Source: Ligustrum vulgare
Taxonomy: Eukaryota > Streptophyta > Magnoliopsida > Lamiales > Oleaceae
Direction of reading: 5' to 3'
Assembly (NCBI GenBank): GCA_963555705.1
Contig: OY743169.1
Coordinates: 9,920,014 to 9,984,013 of the forward strand
Length of the DNA: 64,000 nt
Positions within the stretch are counted from its first letter, which is position 1. Every line of letters begins with the position of its first letter. This document shows, piece after piece, positions 49,279 through 60,785 of the stretch. The notes below the pieces were generated by a model. The model did not search any database. It worked only from the letters and a program-made list of their open reading frames with translations, and had not been told where the DNA came from. A program made the translations under genes and the position numbers.

Positions 49279-49337
<59 letters not shown>
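49278..49337. repeat. GA microsatellite
   Basis: About 30 GA units, preceded by an inverted CTCTCTCTCT run so that a hairpin can form. Open frames encoding Arg-Glu or Ser-Leu runs here are artefacts. Confidence 0.95.
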
Positions 49338-49339
<2 letters not shown>

Positions 49340-49560
49340 TGATGATGATGAAGATTATTAGGGTTTGAAATTCTTTGGTGTGGTATTGGGGTAGGGTTGT
49401 GCAATTAATTTATTTTCTAATATTATTATTATTATTATTAATTTTCTTAATAATCACCCGATTTTAGTATAAATACCTTCATATTTTGGTTTTTGAATTT
49501 AATAGTAGAAATGTAGAAGAGGATGTGATTTCCCCAAAAAAAAAAAAAAAAAAAACTCTT

Positions 49561-50312
49561 ATTTTTTGGGACAATTTACTGGAAAATCTTTACAATTAAG
49601 ACATTTTGAAAATTGTATTAAAATATTTAGGAAGTAAAAATATTGTGTAAATTTGAGTGCCACTTTTTTGATATCTTTGTCACTTTTTTTATTGTCGCTT
49701 TAAAAAAAATGATATGCATGTTACATTCCCTATTAAACACAAATTAAAACATTAGAATAAATTCATGACATTGTTAATTTTATTTTACATGTTGTCTTTT
49801 TGTTATTATATTTCTCTTTTATTACCTAAATATAAAAAGTAACTTCTTTTAGAAACATAACATCCTATAAGTCGAAAGTGGCAAAAAAATCATAAAAGAC
49901 ACGGAGACAAAAAAAAAAAAAAATGTAACAAACATTCGAAAAACATTGACTCGTGTTTATTAAACTATTAGAATATATCAATTGAATGGTTAATTTTCTG
50001 ACAACGTTTCTTTGTAATCATGTTTTACATTCATTAATGAGCATATTAACTTGTATTTGGAAGCTATTTAATAACCTGATAAATATTCAAAAAAGTGACA
50101 AAAGTGGGAAAAAAGTGACAATCTTAACATTGAACAATTAGTGACTAATTACAAACAGTGAACAAAATTCCCAAGGACAGAGATCCTCTTGGACAATCAC
50201 CAGCTACATTACTCAAAACTTAGATTGCATGCTTAACAATTTAATTTAAACATACAAAAGTGACACTCTTCAAACTTTAAAACAAAAACACAAAGCAAAC
50301 ATGCTTGTTATC
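49561..50312. other. AT-rich spacer
   Basis: No gene or repeat boundary recognised between the third GTCACA repeat and LTR element 2. Confidence 0.5.
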
Positions 50313-50317
50313 ATATT

Positions 50318-50512
50318 TGTTATAAATATTATAAAATAAGTGAATTACCAATTACCATTATACCCCTACAAACTTTACATATTACGATTGTATCTTTGTT
50401 CACTCTTATAAATAGGAACCTTATTTCATTCATTCATATGAATTCAATAAGAGAAGAATTCTCTCATATCTCTTTCTATATTCTCTATTGTTTTCATAAT
50501 AGTTTTACAACA
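50318..50512 (+). repeat. 5' LTR of LTR element 2
   Basis: 195 bp, TGTTATAAAT...TTTACAACA, TATAAATAGG box near 50407. Confidence 0.92.
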
Positions 50513-50760
50513 CGTTATTAACACGAATCTCTAACCAATTGAGTAATATAACGGTAGTATGCTCTACAGTTGCATCTAAATGATGAACCTCTATTTCAGA
50601 AACCTGATTATTACTAATCAATGTTTCCTTTTCTCAAACCAAACACTTCTGGCTTTAGAAAATAACTCATATATTGTAAATCTGAAAATTTATCCAATTT
50701 TTCAAAAATTCTGGTCGAACTGAAAAAGAAGGATTCCGGCGAATCCAAATATCCAATCGA

Positions 50761-51050
50761 CGATCGGCCACCGCCATCAGAACGGGCTTGTCGAGGAGAA
50801 GACTCGCCTAAAATTTGGGGATGATCCAACGGCTGAAACAGAAGATATCGACCGGAGAAGAAAGGTTGAAAAACTGTGCAAAAAACAAAATCTGGCCGGA
50901 AATTGAAACGCTGATCCCGGACGATCCTGAACCCCGATCGACGATCGGCCAGCGGCATATCAACGGGATTTTCTAGGAGAAGACTCGACTAAAATTTGGC
51001 GCCGATCCGACGGTTAAAACGGAAATTATTGGCCGAAGAAGAAGATAGTG
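50761..51050 (+). repeat. Leader duplication in LTR element 2
   Basis: CGATCGGCCACCGCCATCAG at 50761 and CGATCGGCCAGCGGCATATC at 50942 start two diverged copies (181-bp spacing) that share GGAGAAGACTCG and AAAATTTGG blocks. LTR element 1 has a single copy near 5013. Confidence 0.7.
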
Positions 51051-51824
51051 GCGGACTAAAAAATGCTGATTCTGGCCAAATGGTTGGTCTTTTGGAGAAA
51101 CGGAGACCATAGGCATGTTCAGGACGTTGAGGCACACATTATGGTGATGGATTGATTTTTCCGACCACCAGCGCGTGGCGGCCGGCGGCGGCGCATGGCG
51201 GATTCCGGCGATGACGTCAAAAGACAGTTTGTTCATCTTGATGATTTGGATTTTTCTATGATCTTACTCTTCTGTTTTGTGCAGTTTTGAAATTTTCCGA
51301 CGGTCGAACATGGCGGTTTTCTTAAAAACTGTTTTTGGAGCAGTTCCGACAGAATTTTGAACTTCGGACCAAAAGTAAGTTTGTTCTAAATTTAATTTCA
51401 AACACATTGACGGTTTCGATTTATCCATATGATCAATATATTAAAATATGGACGATTTTGCCCTTGATGATACGTTAAAATATATTAATCATGATTTAAC
51501 GAATTTGATTAATCATTATTAATGATATGATGATAAGTGTTAATAGAATATATATTATAAATTATTTAATACTACTATGTGATCAATACGATAAATTAAA
51601 AGATTTAAAAGTAACATAATAGTTGTCATGTCGTGATGTGTTGAGTATAACTCATTATCGTAACAACCTGGACTATTATAAATACATTGACTAGATTTGG
51701 AGATATGACTTGCTCATTTATGAAATATAATTATTTCTTTATATTGTTACCACCTATATGGTTTGTTCTACTGATTTTAAATATCTCTACTTATATAAAT
51801 TTGATAATATTGTTATTATTTGAT

Positions 51825-51925
51825 ACTTCAACAAATGGTACCAGAAGTTACCATTACCAAAAGATTGTTGGATCTTAATAAAAATATGTTATCATTTGGT
51901 ACCAGAAGTTACCAATATCTGTAGT
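51825..51925 (+). repeat. CCAGAAGT-loop hairpins, LTR element 2
   Basis: ATGGTA / TACCAT and TTGGTA / TACCAA both flank CCAGAAGT. They are homologous to 6083-6162; the first pair shows an A-T to G-C exchange in both arms relative to copy 1. Confidence 0.75.
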
Positions 51926-52104
51926 TGAAAGGGTGGATGAAAATAAATTATTCAACAAGAAAATTTTGATGTATGATAAGATAATATCACATGATAGCAC
52001 GGATATGGCTAATGTGAAAATAATCTCATCAGTATTATGAGATAAATGTTATATGATTATGATAAGCAGTTTTGATCAAAATTCTTGCACAAGCACTTAT
52101 GTAC

Positions 52105-52195
52105 TCCAGAAGAAGTACATATTTACTTCAGAAGAAGTAAAGATTATCATACTGAAATGATATTATTATTGCTCCTGAAGAAGCATAAATGAGTC
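52105..52195 (+). repeat. CAGAA/CTGAA-loop hairpins, LTR element 2 (second cluster)
   Basis: GTACT / AGTAC around CCAGAAGA; TTTACTTC / GAAGTAAA around AGAA; TATCAT / ATGATA around ACTGAA; TGCT / AGCA around CCTGAAGA. Confidence 0.7.
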
Positions 52196-52452
52196 ATACA
52201 TGCAAAATACAAAAGGGGGAAACATTTATGATCCTCAAAATTAGAGACGTGTTTCGGGAGTAGCCGTATCCTACCACATCTGATCTTTTGAGAAAATAAA
52301 GAAAAGGTGTGTTTCAAGAGTTAGAATACTCCATACTCTACCACCTTAAATCTTTGAGGTACACAAGATTAAACATTGATAAAATCCTAGAAATTTATGG
52401 TGTGTCTCAAGAGTGAGAATACTCCGTACTCTACCACCACCTATTCTAGGGT

Positions 52453-53105
52453 TCACAAAGTTAAGTTTACATTAACCGGACTCCATTTTCGCTTGACTCC
52501 CCTTCCTTGCGACCAATCTATCTTAACTTCTGCTGGATCTTGTATTGGAATATATGATTGCAACTTATCCAGCAGTTCCTCGATAGTAGGAGCAGAAATA
52601 AGGATTCTCCTAGAAAATGGAGAGATGAATCCCTGTTCCACAGCATAATCAAAAAATGTTAGCAAACCATTAAAGAAATTGTTAACATTTAAAAGCCCAA
52701 TAGGCTTAGTATGAAGATCCAGTTGAGCCCATGAGGTAATATTAAAGATTTCTTCTAAAGTACCAAAACCTTCGAGCAGGGCTATAAAGGCATCAGAACC
52801 ATATAGCATGCAATTTATGCGTTCATGGATAGATAAGGTTTGTACTTCATGCCCTCGTGTTTTGCCTGCAATATCTACCAAAGGAATAGGTATAACACCA
52901 ATCACTTTTACTCGCTCTGTGAGAGCAGATTGTGAAACACAACTCATCAAACCACTGCTACCACCCCCATACACGAGAGTGATACCTTTCTCCCCCAATT
53001 TCTTTCCTAAATCCACTGCTGCTTCTAGATACCCAAAACCTTTCCCTACTTTTGATCCACAAAATACACAGATATTTTGATCTGTCGAAGTTTTGGTCCT
53101 TCCAT
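52453..53105 (-). pseudogene. LOG-family retrocopy in LTR element 2, frameshifted
   Basis: Same captured LOG as at 6706-7359, one base shorter. The ATG is at 53105-53103. A single-base deletion near codon 11 shifts the frame, after which 187 codons are open to the TGA at 52453. Tyr is present where copy 1 has a stop ([11 protein letters not shown]). However, the catalytic PGGFGTLEE has become LEGFGTLEE (Pro to Leu, Gly to Glu), which would be expected to abolish LOG activity. Intronless and antisense, as in copy 1. Since the lesions differ, the capture predates the split of the two element copies. Confidence 0.88.
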
Positions 53106-53399
53106 CTTTGAGAGTATAAGAAAGGAAAAACTTATGAGAAAATGATATTTTGGGATGTATGAAACTGTGAAAATCATTGACTTTTTAAACTTGAAAAACT
53201 TAACTATTTACTGCTCGTCTTTTGAAAAAGTGAAAACCTACTTTTGATAAAACTTACCTTTCAGTGATTTTTCAATACATTTTATCAATACTCGAGAAAT
53301 GAAACATGAAAATATTTTATAAATATATGTGCAAATATATATACACACAATATACTGATTTACCTTGTATCAATGCTGAATAGCTAAAACATCATTATT

Positions 53400-53923
53400 T
53401 ATAACAGCCTGGCAAACAGGATCATTTGTTATTATATTTTTGAGAGTATAACGCTCTTTATCGCTGATGAATTTAGCCCATAAAGATAGTAACTCACGCT
53501 GCACATACCCACTAGGGTGCGTCTCAAGAGTCAATCGGATATCATCCAATGATTCCTTACTCAGTCCACCCTTAATGAAGTCTATCTTATCATCTCGATT
53601 TATGGATGAATATCCTATTGATTTACAACGGGTATCACATGTCCATCGAGCACATTTGTAGCAACTATTTAATCTTTTTGCTCTTCGTTTCTTTGCAAAA
53701 GTACTCTTACCTAAGCCAGATCTGGTAATTCACCAGCTAATCAAGCTTTTGCTTTGATCAACCAACGAACATCTTCTGGGATACCTTGATCCATCAGCAG
53801 CCTCAATCTTTCGAGTCGAACTCGGTAAATCTTTTTCAAAACATTTATCGGAAGATTTGAGTAATATTTGTGGATATTTGATAATATAACATCCATTTTT
53901 TTATGGATATAATATCTTCCCAA
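53400..53923 (-). pseudogene. Unrecognised antisense frame, LTR element 2 copy
   Basis: Homologue of 7651-8192. The N-terminal piece (MGRYYIHKKMDVILSNIHKY) is open for 60 codons. A deletion of about 18-20 bases near 53720 and a frameshift separate it from the Cys-rich second part, which is otherwise well conserved in sequence. Confidence 0.4.
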
Positions 53924-54784
53924 GTGATCTATTTAAATGCATTATTCAACGCGTAAAAGAGCGGTGGCTCCGCGTGTCGGTGATATCGATTCCATCAAGA
54001 AATAATGGAATAAATTATTGAAAAGGTGGGAACAATGAGATAATGCGTCATTACCTTTTTCGATATAAGGGAAGATTTGGCGACAATATTGAAAACATGA
54101 GATATTTTCTTGGATATTATACCTGATTTTTCTTCGGTACACTAATAAAGGTATACTGATTTATACTATACAGAAATACGTACTGATGAAATGAATATTG
54201 TATTGAACCATAAGTTCATACATATGTACAAGTGAAATATCTTGATGAACCGAAGTTCTATAATGATTGGTTAGATTCCAATTCAATAATAAGATTTATT
54301 AAGAATACAAAATGGCATTCATTAAAGAACCAGAAGATTGTTCAGGTTAACAAGTTATCATTGCTGCTTGTTCTCAAAAGCAAATTAATTATCTCACTAA
54401 GAAAATGAATGACTGATTATTTGCTCAAATAATGATATTACGAGCAAAGTGATAAATGCTAGTATGAATATATCTTAAAGTCATTAATGATTTTACAAAT
54501 TAGATGAGATAATAGAATAGTATATTGTTAATGGTTTAGCATATTAAAAGCCTCAAGTTATTTGCTATGAGAACAATTTGAATATAAATATTTCTCATGC
54601 AGCAATATTTTACATACAAACATGTCAATACTATGAAATAAAGATTTGCTTGTGAAGCTTTATGATTTGTAAAAGTGCGATATGTATACAATCCACCAAA
54701 GCGCACTTAGATATATGATTGAGATTATATCCCTAAAAGGATGACATGTGTTATGGCATTTTAGCCGATTGATAATATTTGTGA

Positions 54785-55125
54785 ACATTATGGGGAAAAC
54801 ACGCCTGAAGCGTAATTATGCCTGAAGCATAATGACTATCGATTCCAAAAATAAATATCTCTTGAATGATTGAGATGATCCCTTTGAGGCTAAATACTCA
54901 TGGTGAGTAAAAGGGACATAATTAAATGTAAGAGACTCAGGTACCTGATGATAGAACATATAAAGAGATCTCTCTATGTTATATTGAGTTGAAATGAAAT
55001 CGATAAATAAGTCGACTGTATACATAAACAACCCTCTTATGAAAATGAGGTTGATGAAATTATAATACTTTGGCCAAATATATAACCCCAATGTAAGGAT
55101 TATTGTTCAAGGACCTGAAGTCCAA
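54785..55125 (+). repeat. CTGAA-loop hairpins, LTR element 2
   Basis: ACGC-CTGAA-GCGT, ATTATGC-CTGAA-GCATAAT and GGAC-CTGAA-GTCC, conserved with copy 1 (8970-9010 and about 9281). Confidence 0.7.
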
Positions 55126-55594
55126 ATGCTTAAATGTGTAAAGCCAGTAATTATATGTACAAATGAAAAATATTACACAGTCGTAAAAGACGACTCGTTG
55201 CACGCAAAATTTTTCATAGAACTGGCATGACATATGGTGGATAGACTATTGTCTAAATCACTAGCTTGAGCTCTTTGATATACCAATGAGTGAGATCAAA
55301 ATGTATGATTCTCATCTCGGTACTTTGAGAGTATTCTTTGATGTACCAGTTGATCGCGGTACATTGGGATTTCAAGTAAAATGATTGTAGATTATATGTC
55401 GAAATTGATATATATTTCAATGATTGATTATACGAATCAGAAATTGTGGTTTATGAGATGCAAGAACATACATATATAATAAATGAAAGATTCAATACAC
55501 CCAGATTAGTATCATTATAGGATGATACAAATGACTCCATGATATAATATGTTGAAAGTGAAATTGGAGTGTATTATTTATGACATCTGGGAAA

Positions 55595-55720
55595 TTGATT
55601 ATTCACTAGAAGTGAATAAGAAAATGAATATGTTTAATTATTCACCAGAAATGAATTCTAGATTTGATTATTCACCAGAAGTGAATTCTAAATTTGATTA
55701 TTCACCAGAAGTGAAAGATG
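55595..55720 (+). repeat. 30-bp hairpin repeats, LTR element 2
   Basis: Four units of ATTCAC-(C/T)AGAA-(G/A)TGAAT with TTTGATT spacers, within a 68-codon + frame. Confidence 0.7.
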
Positions 55721-56281
55721 CAATCGATAAATTAGTACAACATTGCTTAATATAGCATGTTATGACATCATGAGCTATGAACAATTTATATAAAGCTCAT
55801 CATAAATTATATGATTGCACCAATATACTTGTGATATTCCATGCAAGGAATAAATACGCGTTGCACTCTTTTTCCCTTAGCTGAGGTTTTGTCCCACGGG
55901 GTTTTCCTAGCAAGGTTTTTAATGAGGCAACAGTTGAGGAGTATTGATGAAAATTAATGAGAATAATGTACTCTTTTTCTCTTTGCTGGGGTTTTGTCCT
56001 ATAGGGTTTTCCTAGCAAGGTTTTTGAGGCATCATCATAGCTATCAACAAGCTATAATTCAGCAACACATTGTTATACTGGAATAATATCAACAAATGAA
56101 AAAAATCATAGACATCTTATGAAGAATGTTATACAAGGAGATTTTTATATTCCAGAAGAAAGATGATATCAATGTTCGAGAAGTTCACGAATCCTCAATT
56201 GCACACTTCAGGGGGAGAAACATGTTGTACTCTTTTTCCTTCGTCCAGGTTTTGTCCTACTAGGTTTTCCTGACAAGGTTT

Positions 56282-57660
56282 TGATGCGTGTCGCAATGCA
56301 CCAAAATAATAAATAATTCCTTACTCGTCAAATATTAATTAATAATGTAGTAGCGAGAGTAAGGGTCGATCCCACGAGGAACGGAAACTAATTTTAGTTG
56401 TTCGATCAATTAGAATGGAATGGGGGGGTTTGTTGTTTGAAATTGCTTGAACAGAAAATATGCATAAAAATAAATAATTAAATATGACTAGAGAAATAAT
56501 ATGAGAAGAAATCTTGTTCTCAGGTTCGGTTGTGCCCTCAATTAATGTTATACCTTTCCTTGTAACGTGTTTCTATTCCTAATTCAATTATCAATCATAA
56601 ATAATCAACAAGCTCTGATTATCTAAATTCTTCCTTATGTGTATTGATTCAAAACAAGCTCTTCGAACCAATTCTAGCCACGGACAATCCTAAACAAGCT
56701 CTTAGGATTTAATGCACGACTAGTATGAAAATATAGAAGAATAGATTGAATTGGATCATTAATTACACAAGCTCGAATTAATCAATCCAAGTTGAATTAT
56801 TACTAAACCTGCACGAGATTTATTTGCTACTAAAGTAAAGATTCAATGACAATTACTGATCAAGAATCTAAACATAGCATAATCATGAATTCAAAGATCA
56901 ATAATCCAATTGGCCAAATTAAACTATTAATCAAATAAACTCAATGAACAATTAAAACATAATAATTCAACAATTGAAATAAAGGAATAAATTCACGCTA
57001 CTAATTTGTAGGAAGATAAAATAACATAATTGAATTGACACAACTTCCCCTTTGAACAAGATATGAAATTTAGCCTAGCATGGTTGTGGTAGATTCTTCA
57101 AATTGCTTCATGAATTCCATTGTTGTTGTGTTCTTGCGCTTGAAAATCTCCAACGAATGCTCTATATTTTTCTCTCAATTTTTCTCAATGTGTAGCCTCT
57201 TTCACAAAAAAATAAAAGTTCTTTTTCTTGTCATGAAACTCCCTTTTTATAGCCTCAATTTCGTGCCCTAGCTTTGGGAGCAAGAAATCCAAAATTATGG
57301 AAAGAATTGAAATAAGGAAATTTTTGACTTGAAGATTTACGGCCGTAACATTCCTTTTACGGCCGTAATTGAGTTTCTGCATATTTCCTTAAATTGGAGT
57401 TACGGCCGTAACATTTTGATTTACGGCCGTAACTTTTCCTTTACGGCCGTAACTTTTCCTTTGCGGCCGTAAATATATTTGCACCTAAGTCCCCAAACTT
57501 CATTTTGATCGCATTTTGGTCTTTTTTCCTTCTTTTCTCTTCCTTTGTGATCTTATACAATATAAAACATAAAATGCATTAATAATACTTAGATAGAATC
57601 ACATTATGGCATATTCAAGGATATAAGTGTATAAAATAAACGTTAATATAACACTTATTA
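56282..57660 (+). mobile_element. Probable solo LTR (1.38 kb), copy B, nested in LTR element 2
   Basis: TGATGCGTGTCGCAATGCAC start, AACACTTATTA end, perfect 5-bp duplication GGTTT (56277-56281, 57661-57665). The empty site is visible in LTR element 1 (near 10450), which proves insertion. Homologous to 1242-2814. It contains six TTACGGCCGTAA-type palindromes at 57336-57472. A 63-codon frame near 57080 is not considered a gene. Confidence 0.85.
57336..57472. repeat. Cluster of TTACGGCCGTAA palindromes
   Basis: Six copies of the 12-bp palindrome, one of them TTGCGGCCGTAA, spaced irregularly by short T-rich linkers (CATTCC, CTTTTCC, CATTTTGA). Copy A keeps three degenerate ones (1714-1795). Confidence 0.9.
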
Positions 57661-57935
57661 GGTTTTAACGAGGCAGCGGCTGTACTCTTTTTCCTTGGTT
57701 CAGATTTTATCCCACTGGGTTTTACTGACAAAGTTTTAATGAGGCAGCACTTCAGAACTTCAAGATTCAGTACATGATTTGTTCTACTCGAACGTTAGAC
57801 TCAATGATTCACCATGGCCAACATCAGGGGGAGTTTCTGTACTCTTTTTCCTTCGCTCAAGTTTTATCACACTGGGTTTTCTTAGCAAAGTTTTAACGAG
57901 GCAGGCAATTTCGGAATAGGTCATTCAAGGGGGAG

Positions 57936-58130
57936 TGTTATAAATATTATAAAATAAGTGAATGACCAATTACCATTATACCCCTGTAAACTTTACATAT
58001 TACGATCGTGTCATTGTTCACTCCTATAAGTAGGAGTCTTATTTCATTCATTCATATGAATTCAATAAGAGAAGAATTCTCTTATATCTCTCTCTATATT
58101 CTCTATTATTTTCATAATAGTTTTACAACA
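57936..58130 (+). repeat. 3' LTR of LTR element 2
   Basis: 195 bp, TG...CA, preceded by AAGGGGGAG. Confidence 0.92.
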
Positions 58131-58371
58131 ATATTAATGTTATAAGGAATTATTCAAAAGAGAAGTAATTTTACATCAAAGTTCCAATCTTTATCCCTTG
58201 TTTGAAACTTTTTAAAATTTTCTTTTTTTCTATAATACTCAATCTTAACCATCCACTAAAAGTCAAGCCCACAATATTTGACTTTTCAATCAAATCTCAA
58301 TCATCCATTCTTCTAAAAATCATTATTCATTTCAAAAAAACTATTTTTAAACAATATCAAACACACACTTG

Positions 58372-58869
58372 GATGCGTTTGATAGCGATGGTGGAATTTG
58401 GGTAGAAAGAAAATGAATTCCAGGGAATTAAATTCCTGGGAATTGAAAGTTTAATGTGTTTGATTGATTTAATTTTCTAGGTAGAAAAAGTGAAGAATTT
58501 TTCAACTTTTGTTATTTGATTGACATTATTTTCTATGAAAAATAAAGTAAAATTTAGCTATTATAATAGTTTTTATTTTTTTTATTTTTTAACAAGTTTG
58601 TACTTGGTAATAATAATGTTAATTTTTTGAAAAAAAATAAATCAATTAACAACAACAAAAAAGATCACACGTAACAAAAATAGTATAAGATTTTCCATGG
58701 AAAATAAAACCTCCTCCCCTCCTTGGAAAACGAATTCATCCGAAACAAGGAAAATACCGGATTTCGAGACAAGTGGAAAAATGAATTTCATGAAAAATTT
58801 AGGCAACCAAACAGCGCAAAGTTGGAAAATCATATTTTCCATGAAAAATCTTACGAATCAAACGGAGCC
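58372..58869. mobile_element. Tourist-like (PIF/Harbinger) MITE, 498 bp
   Basis: Inverted ends GATGCGTTTGATAGCGATGG and GGCTCCGTTTGATTCGTA, flanked by TTG (58369-58371) and TTA (58870-58872). Colinear with 31290-31793. Confidence 0.8.
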
Positions 58870-58872
58870 TTA

Positions 58873-59735
58873 GTGCCGTCAACAAAACTCACACAAAAAT
58901 GTAAAAATACAAGGTAGAGTGTTATTACATCTTTGGAATTCATGATCCATTTTCATCATTTTTCTTATAAATGTCGTGCTTGAGATTTTTTTTTTATTCG
59001 TGTAATTAGTCGTTTGTACATGGGAATCCTCTTTGGCTAGCAATTCACGGAAGAATGATGATGGATCATTACAACCTGCTAACATTCAATGCCAAAAATA
59101 GTGATAAGTCACAAATAAACATGGTCAACAATTGGCACTTGCTCTACCACACAACCCGTTGAGCATCAACGTGCTCCTCATATGGCACCTCCACTCCACC
59201 ATCCTTGTCTTACATATCATGTCACAAACACATGCATATTACTTGCCTCCATCTCAGGTTCAATATCTATGCAAATAAATTCAAATTCAAGGATAGATCC
59301 TCGTCTCCAGCACTTTATCCTTTCTTAGATCCTCATCTCCAGCATTTTATCCTTTCTATCCACCAAATCAGTCAAGTCCTATGTATATCCCAGTGTCTGT
59401 TTTAGGCATACAAAAATGCAGTTCTGGGCATTTGTTAAAAGGATTTCTGGTACCAGGACATGATAATTTATGAATAATAAGATAAAAAAAGCAAGGGAAA
59501 GAGAATGGAATGGAATGGAATTAAATTTAAAAAATTGAAATCTGGTAGAAATCATGACTGGTACTGTAAAAGCACCAGAGCAATAAAGTGATGAAAAATA
59601 GGACTAAAAACTAATTTGATGCAAAGTACTACTGATTTAGTTTTACAGTTTGATTGTGTAATTCTTTGTTCGAATTTTATAATAGGATTGAATTTTTATT
59701 GCTTTTGACTGATAATTGCTTAATTTGATTTTCAA
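58873..59735. other. AT-rich spacer with a 32-bp tandem duplication
   Basis: AGATCCTCGTCTCCAGCACT at 59295 and AGATCCTCATCTCCAGCATT at 59327 form a two-unit tandem repeat. No gene seen. Confidence 0.5.
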
Positions 59736-59739
59736 GTTT

Positions 59740-59905
59740 GTGACTTTGGCACTAATTCTTCTCGTTGCAACAGCTATAGTAAAAAGATTATTTTCTATGA
59801 TGAACTCATGAACATTGTGAAGAATCGACTACGCAACCAAATTGGAGATCGATGGACGAATGATAGCTTGGTTGTCTATATTAAAAAAATGTATTTGATA
59901 AAGTA
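59740..59905 (+). pseudogene. hAT transposase C-terminal remnant (ZMYM1/TTF-type)
   Basis: Reads LALILLVATAIVKRLFSMMN then, after a frameshift, MNIVKNRLRNQIGDRWTNDS and LVVYIKK. This matches the hAT dimerisation domain ending of plant TTF-type zinc-finger transposases (VATATVERAFSAM, IKNRLRN..GD.W.ND.LV.YIE). No element ends were located. Confidence 0.65.
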
Positions 59906-60414
59906 GAAAATGGTGTTACTATACTGCTCTTTCATAGTATGAAATCTCATAAAAGACAACTATAAAAAAAAATTGACAGTTTTAATATTATTATGTATTT
60001 CTTTTGTTTCAAATTTTTTTTTTTTTTCTAGTTAACTTGTGTCCTCAAATTATTTACTGGCTCTGGTACTGAGGGTGGCAATGTATGATGGGAGGACTAA
60101 ACAATGAGAATTCCTATGTATATTGTACAATAAATGTTAGGGAAGATTTGTTTAACCTTAAGTCACACGTTGTGAAAGAATATATTTTTCGAAAAAACAA
60201 GTCATCTCATGATTATTTATTATACGTGGAGAAATAGATAAGACAAGAAATGAGAATATATATTGATTTACCCCAATCGAAGATATATAAGAGAATGATT
60301 GAATGGTCAACATAATTTGCCTAACTTAAAATGAATTTTGTTGATAAGTGTGGTGCAATCTCGATAAATCATGGTGAGAGAGAGAACAATGTTTCAGATA
60401 ATAGCTTACGTTGG

Positions 60415-60546
60415 TGTCCGAACCCAAGAATTACCGTGAGCCTACTTCAAATTCAATTGGTAATTAAAAAGAGTTCTATTTGTCCGAACCCAAGAATTAC
60501 CGTGAGCCTACTTCAAATTCAATTGGTAATTAAAAAGAGTTCTATT
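60415..60546. repeat. 66-bp tandem duplication
   Basis: Two essentially identical adjacent units starting TGTCCGAACCCAAGAATTAC and ending in AAAAAGAGTTCTATT. Confidence 0.95.
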
Positions 60547-60785
60547 AGTGACAAAGGGGAGGGGTGGTAAGTGCTCAGCGCGACAGTGTGCAGAGTTCGA
60601 TTTCCCGCAAGATGGAATTGACTTTGTTGCAAACGGGAGTTATTGAGGGATGCTCATGCTTACACAATCTCCTCCACCCTGGTCTCTGGGAAGCATAACC
60701 TAGATTTACAATCTCGAACCAATGGCCTTGAACGTGATCGGCTCGGTCCCTCAGGGTGTGGGATACACCTTTTTTTTTTTTTTTT
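60542..60785 (+). mobile_element. tRNA-derived SINE with poly-T tail
   Basis: The 5' part has an A-box-like GTGGTAAGTGCTCAG and a B-box-like GAGTTCGATTTCCCGC (about 60564-60607). The body ends in CAGGGTGTGGGATACACC followed by a run of about 19-20 T. It is flanked by near-perfect 19-bp duplications TTGGTAATTAAAAAGAGTT (60523-60541) and TTGGTAATTAAAAATAGTT (60786-60804). This fits a plant SINE mobilised by a LINE. Confidence 0.85.

Larger units (their letters stand above)
47666..49560. repeat. GTCACA-rich / CAC-rich dispersed repeat, copy 3
   Basis: Begins TTAAATATTAAGGTCACAAC, matching copy 2 at about 16070. It has GTCACA words to 48035, a CAC-rich stretch to 48235, then the hAT at 48240-48913. 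It resumes with a GC-richer stretch, a long GA run and an end near ATGTGATTTCCCC. Confidence 0.55.
50318..58130 (+). mobile_element. Non-autonomous LTR retrotransposon, copy 2, with LOG retrocopy and nested insertion
   Basis: 195-bp LTRs at 50318-50512 and 57936-58130 differ at about 13 positions by eye, so this insertion looks older than copy 1. A perfect 5-bp duplication ATATT (50313-50317, 58131-58135) flanks it, and AAGGGGGAG (57927-57935) precedes the right LTR. The interior is colinear with copy 1: leader, hairpins, antisense LOG, antisense unknown frame, 30-bp repeats and the ctctttttcc motif series. A solo-LTR-like element sits inside at 56282-57660. No gag-pol was seen. Confidence 0.9.

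Noticed and set aside
49103..49404. Arg-Glu-rich and Ser-Leu-rich frames
   Set aside because: Translations of the GA microsatellite.
50614..50958. 114-codon minus frame in the LTR element 2 leader
   Set aside because: GC-rich untranslated leader of the element; the equivalent part of element 1 does not keep the frame.
60564..60607. tRNA gene
   Set aside because: A- and B-box-like sequences are present but no cloverleaf forms, and the unit has the body, T-tail and long duplications of a SINE.
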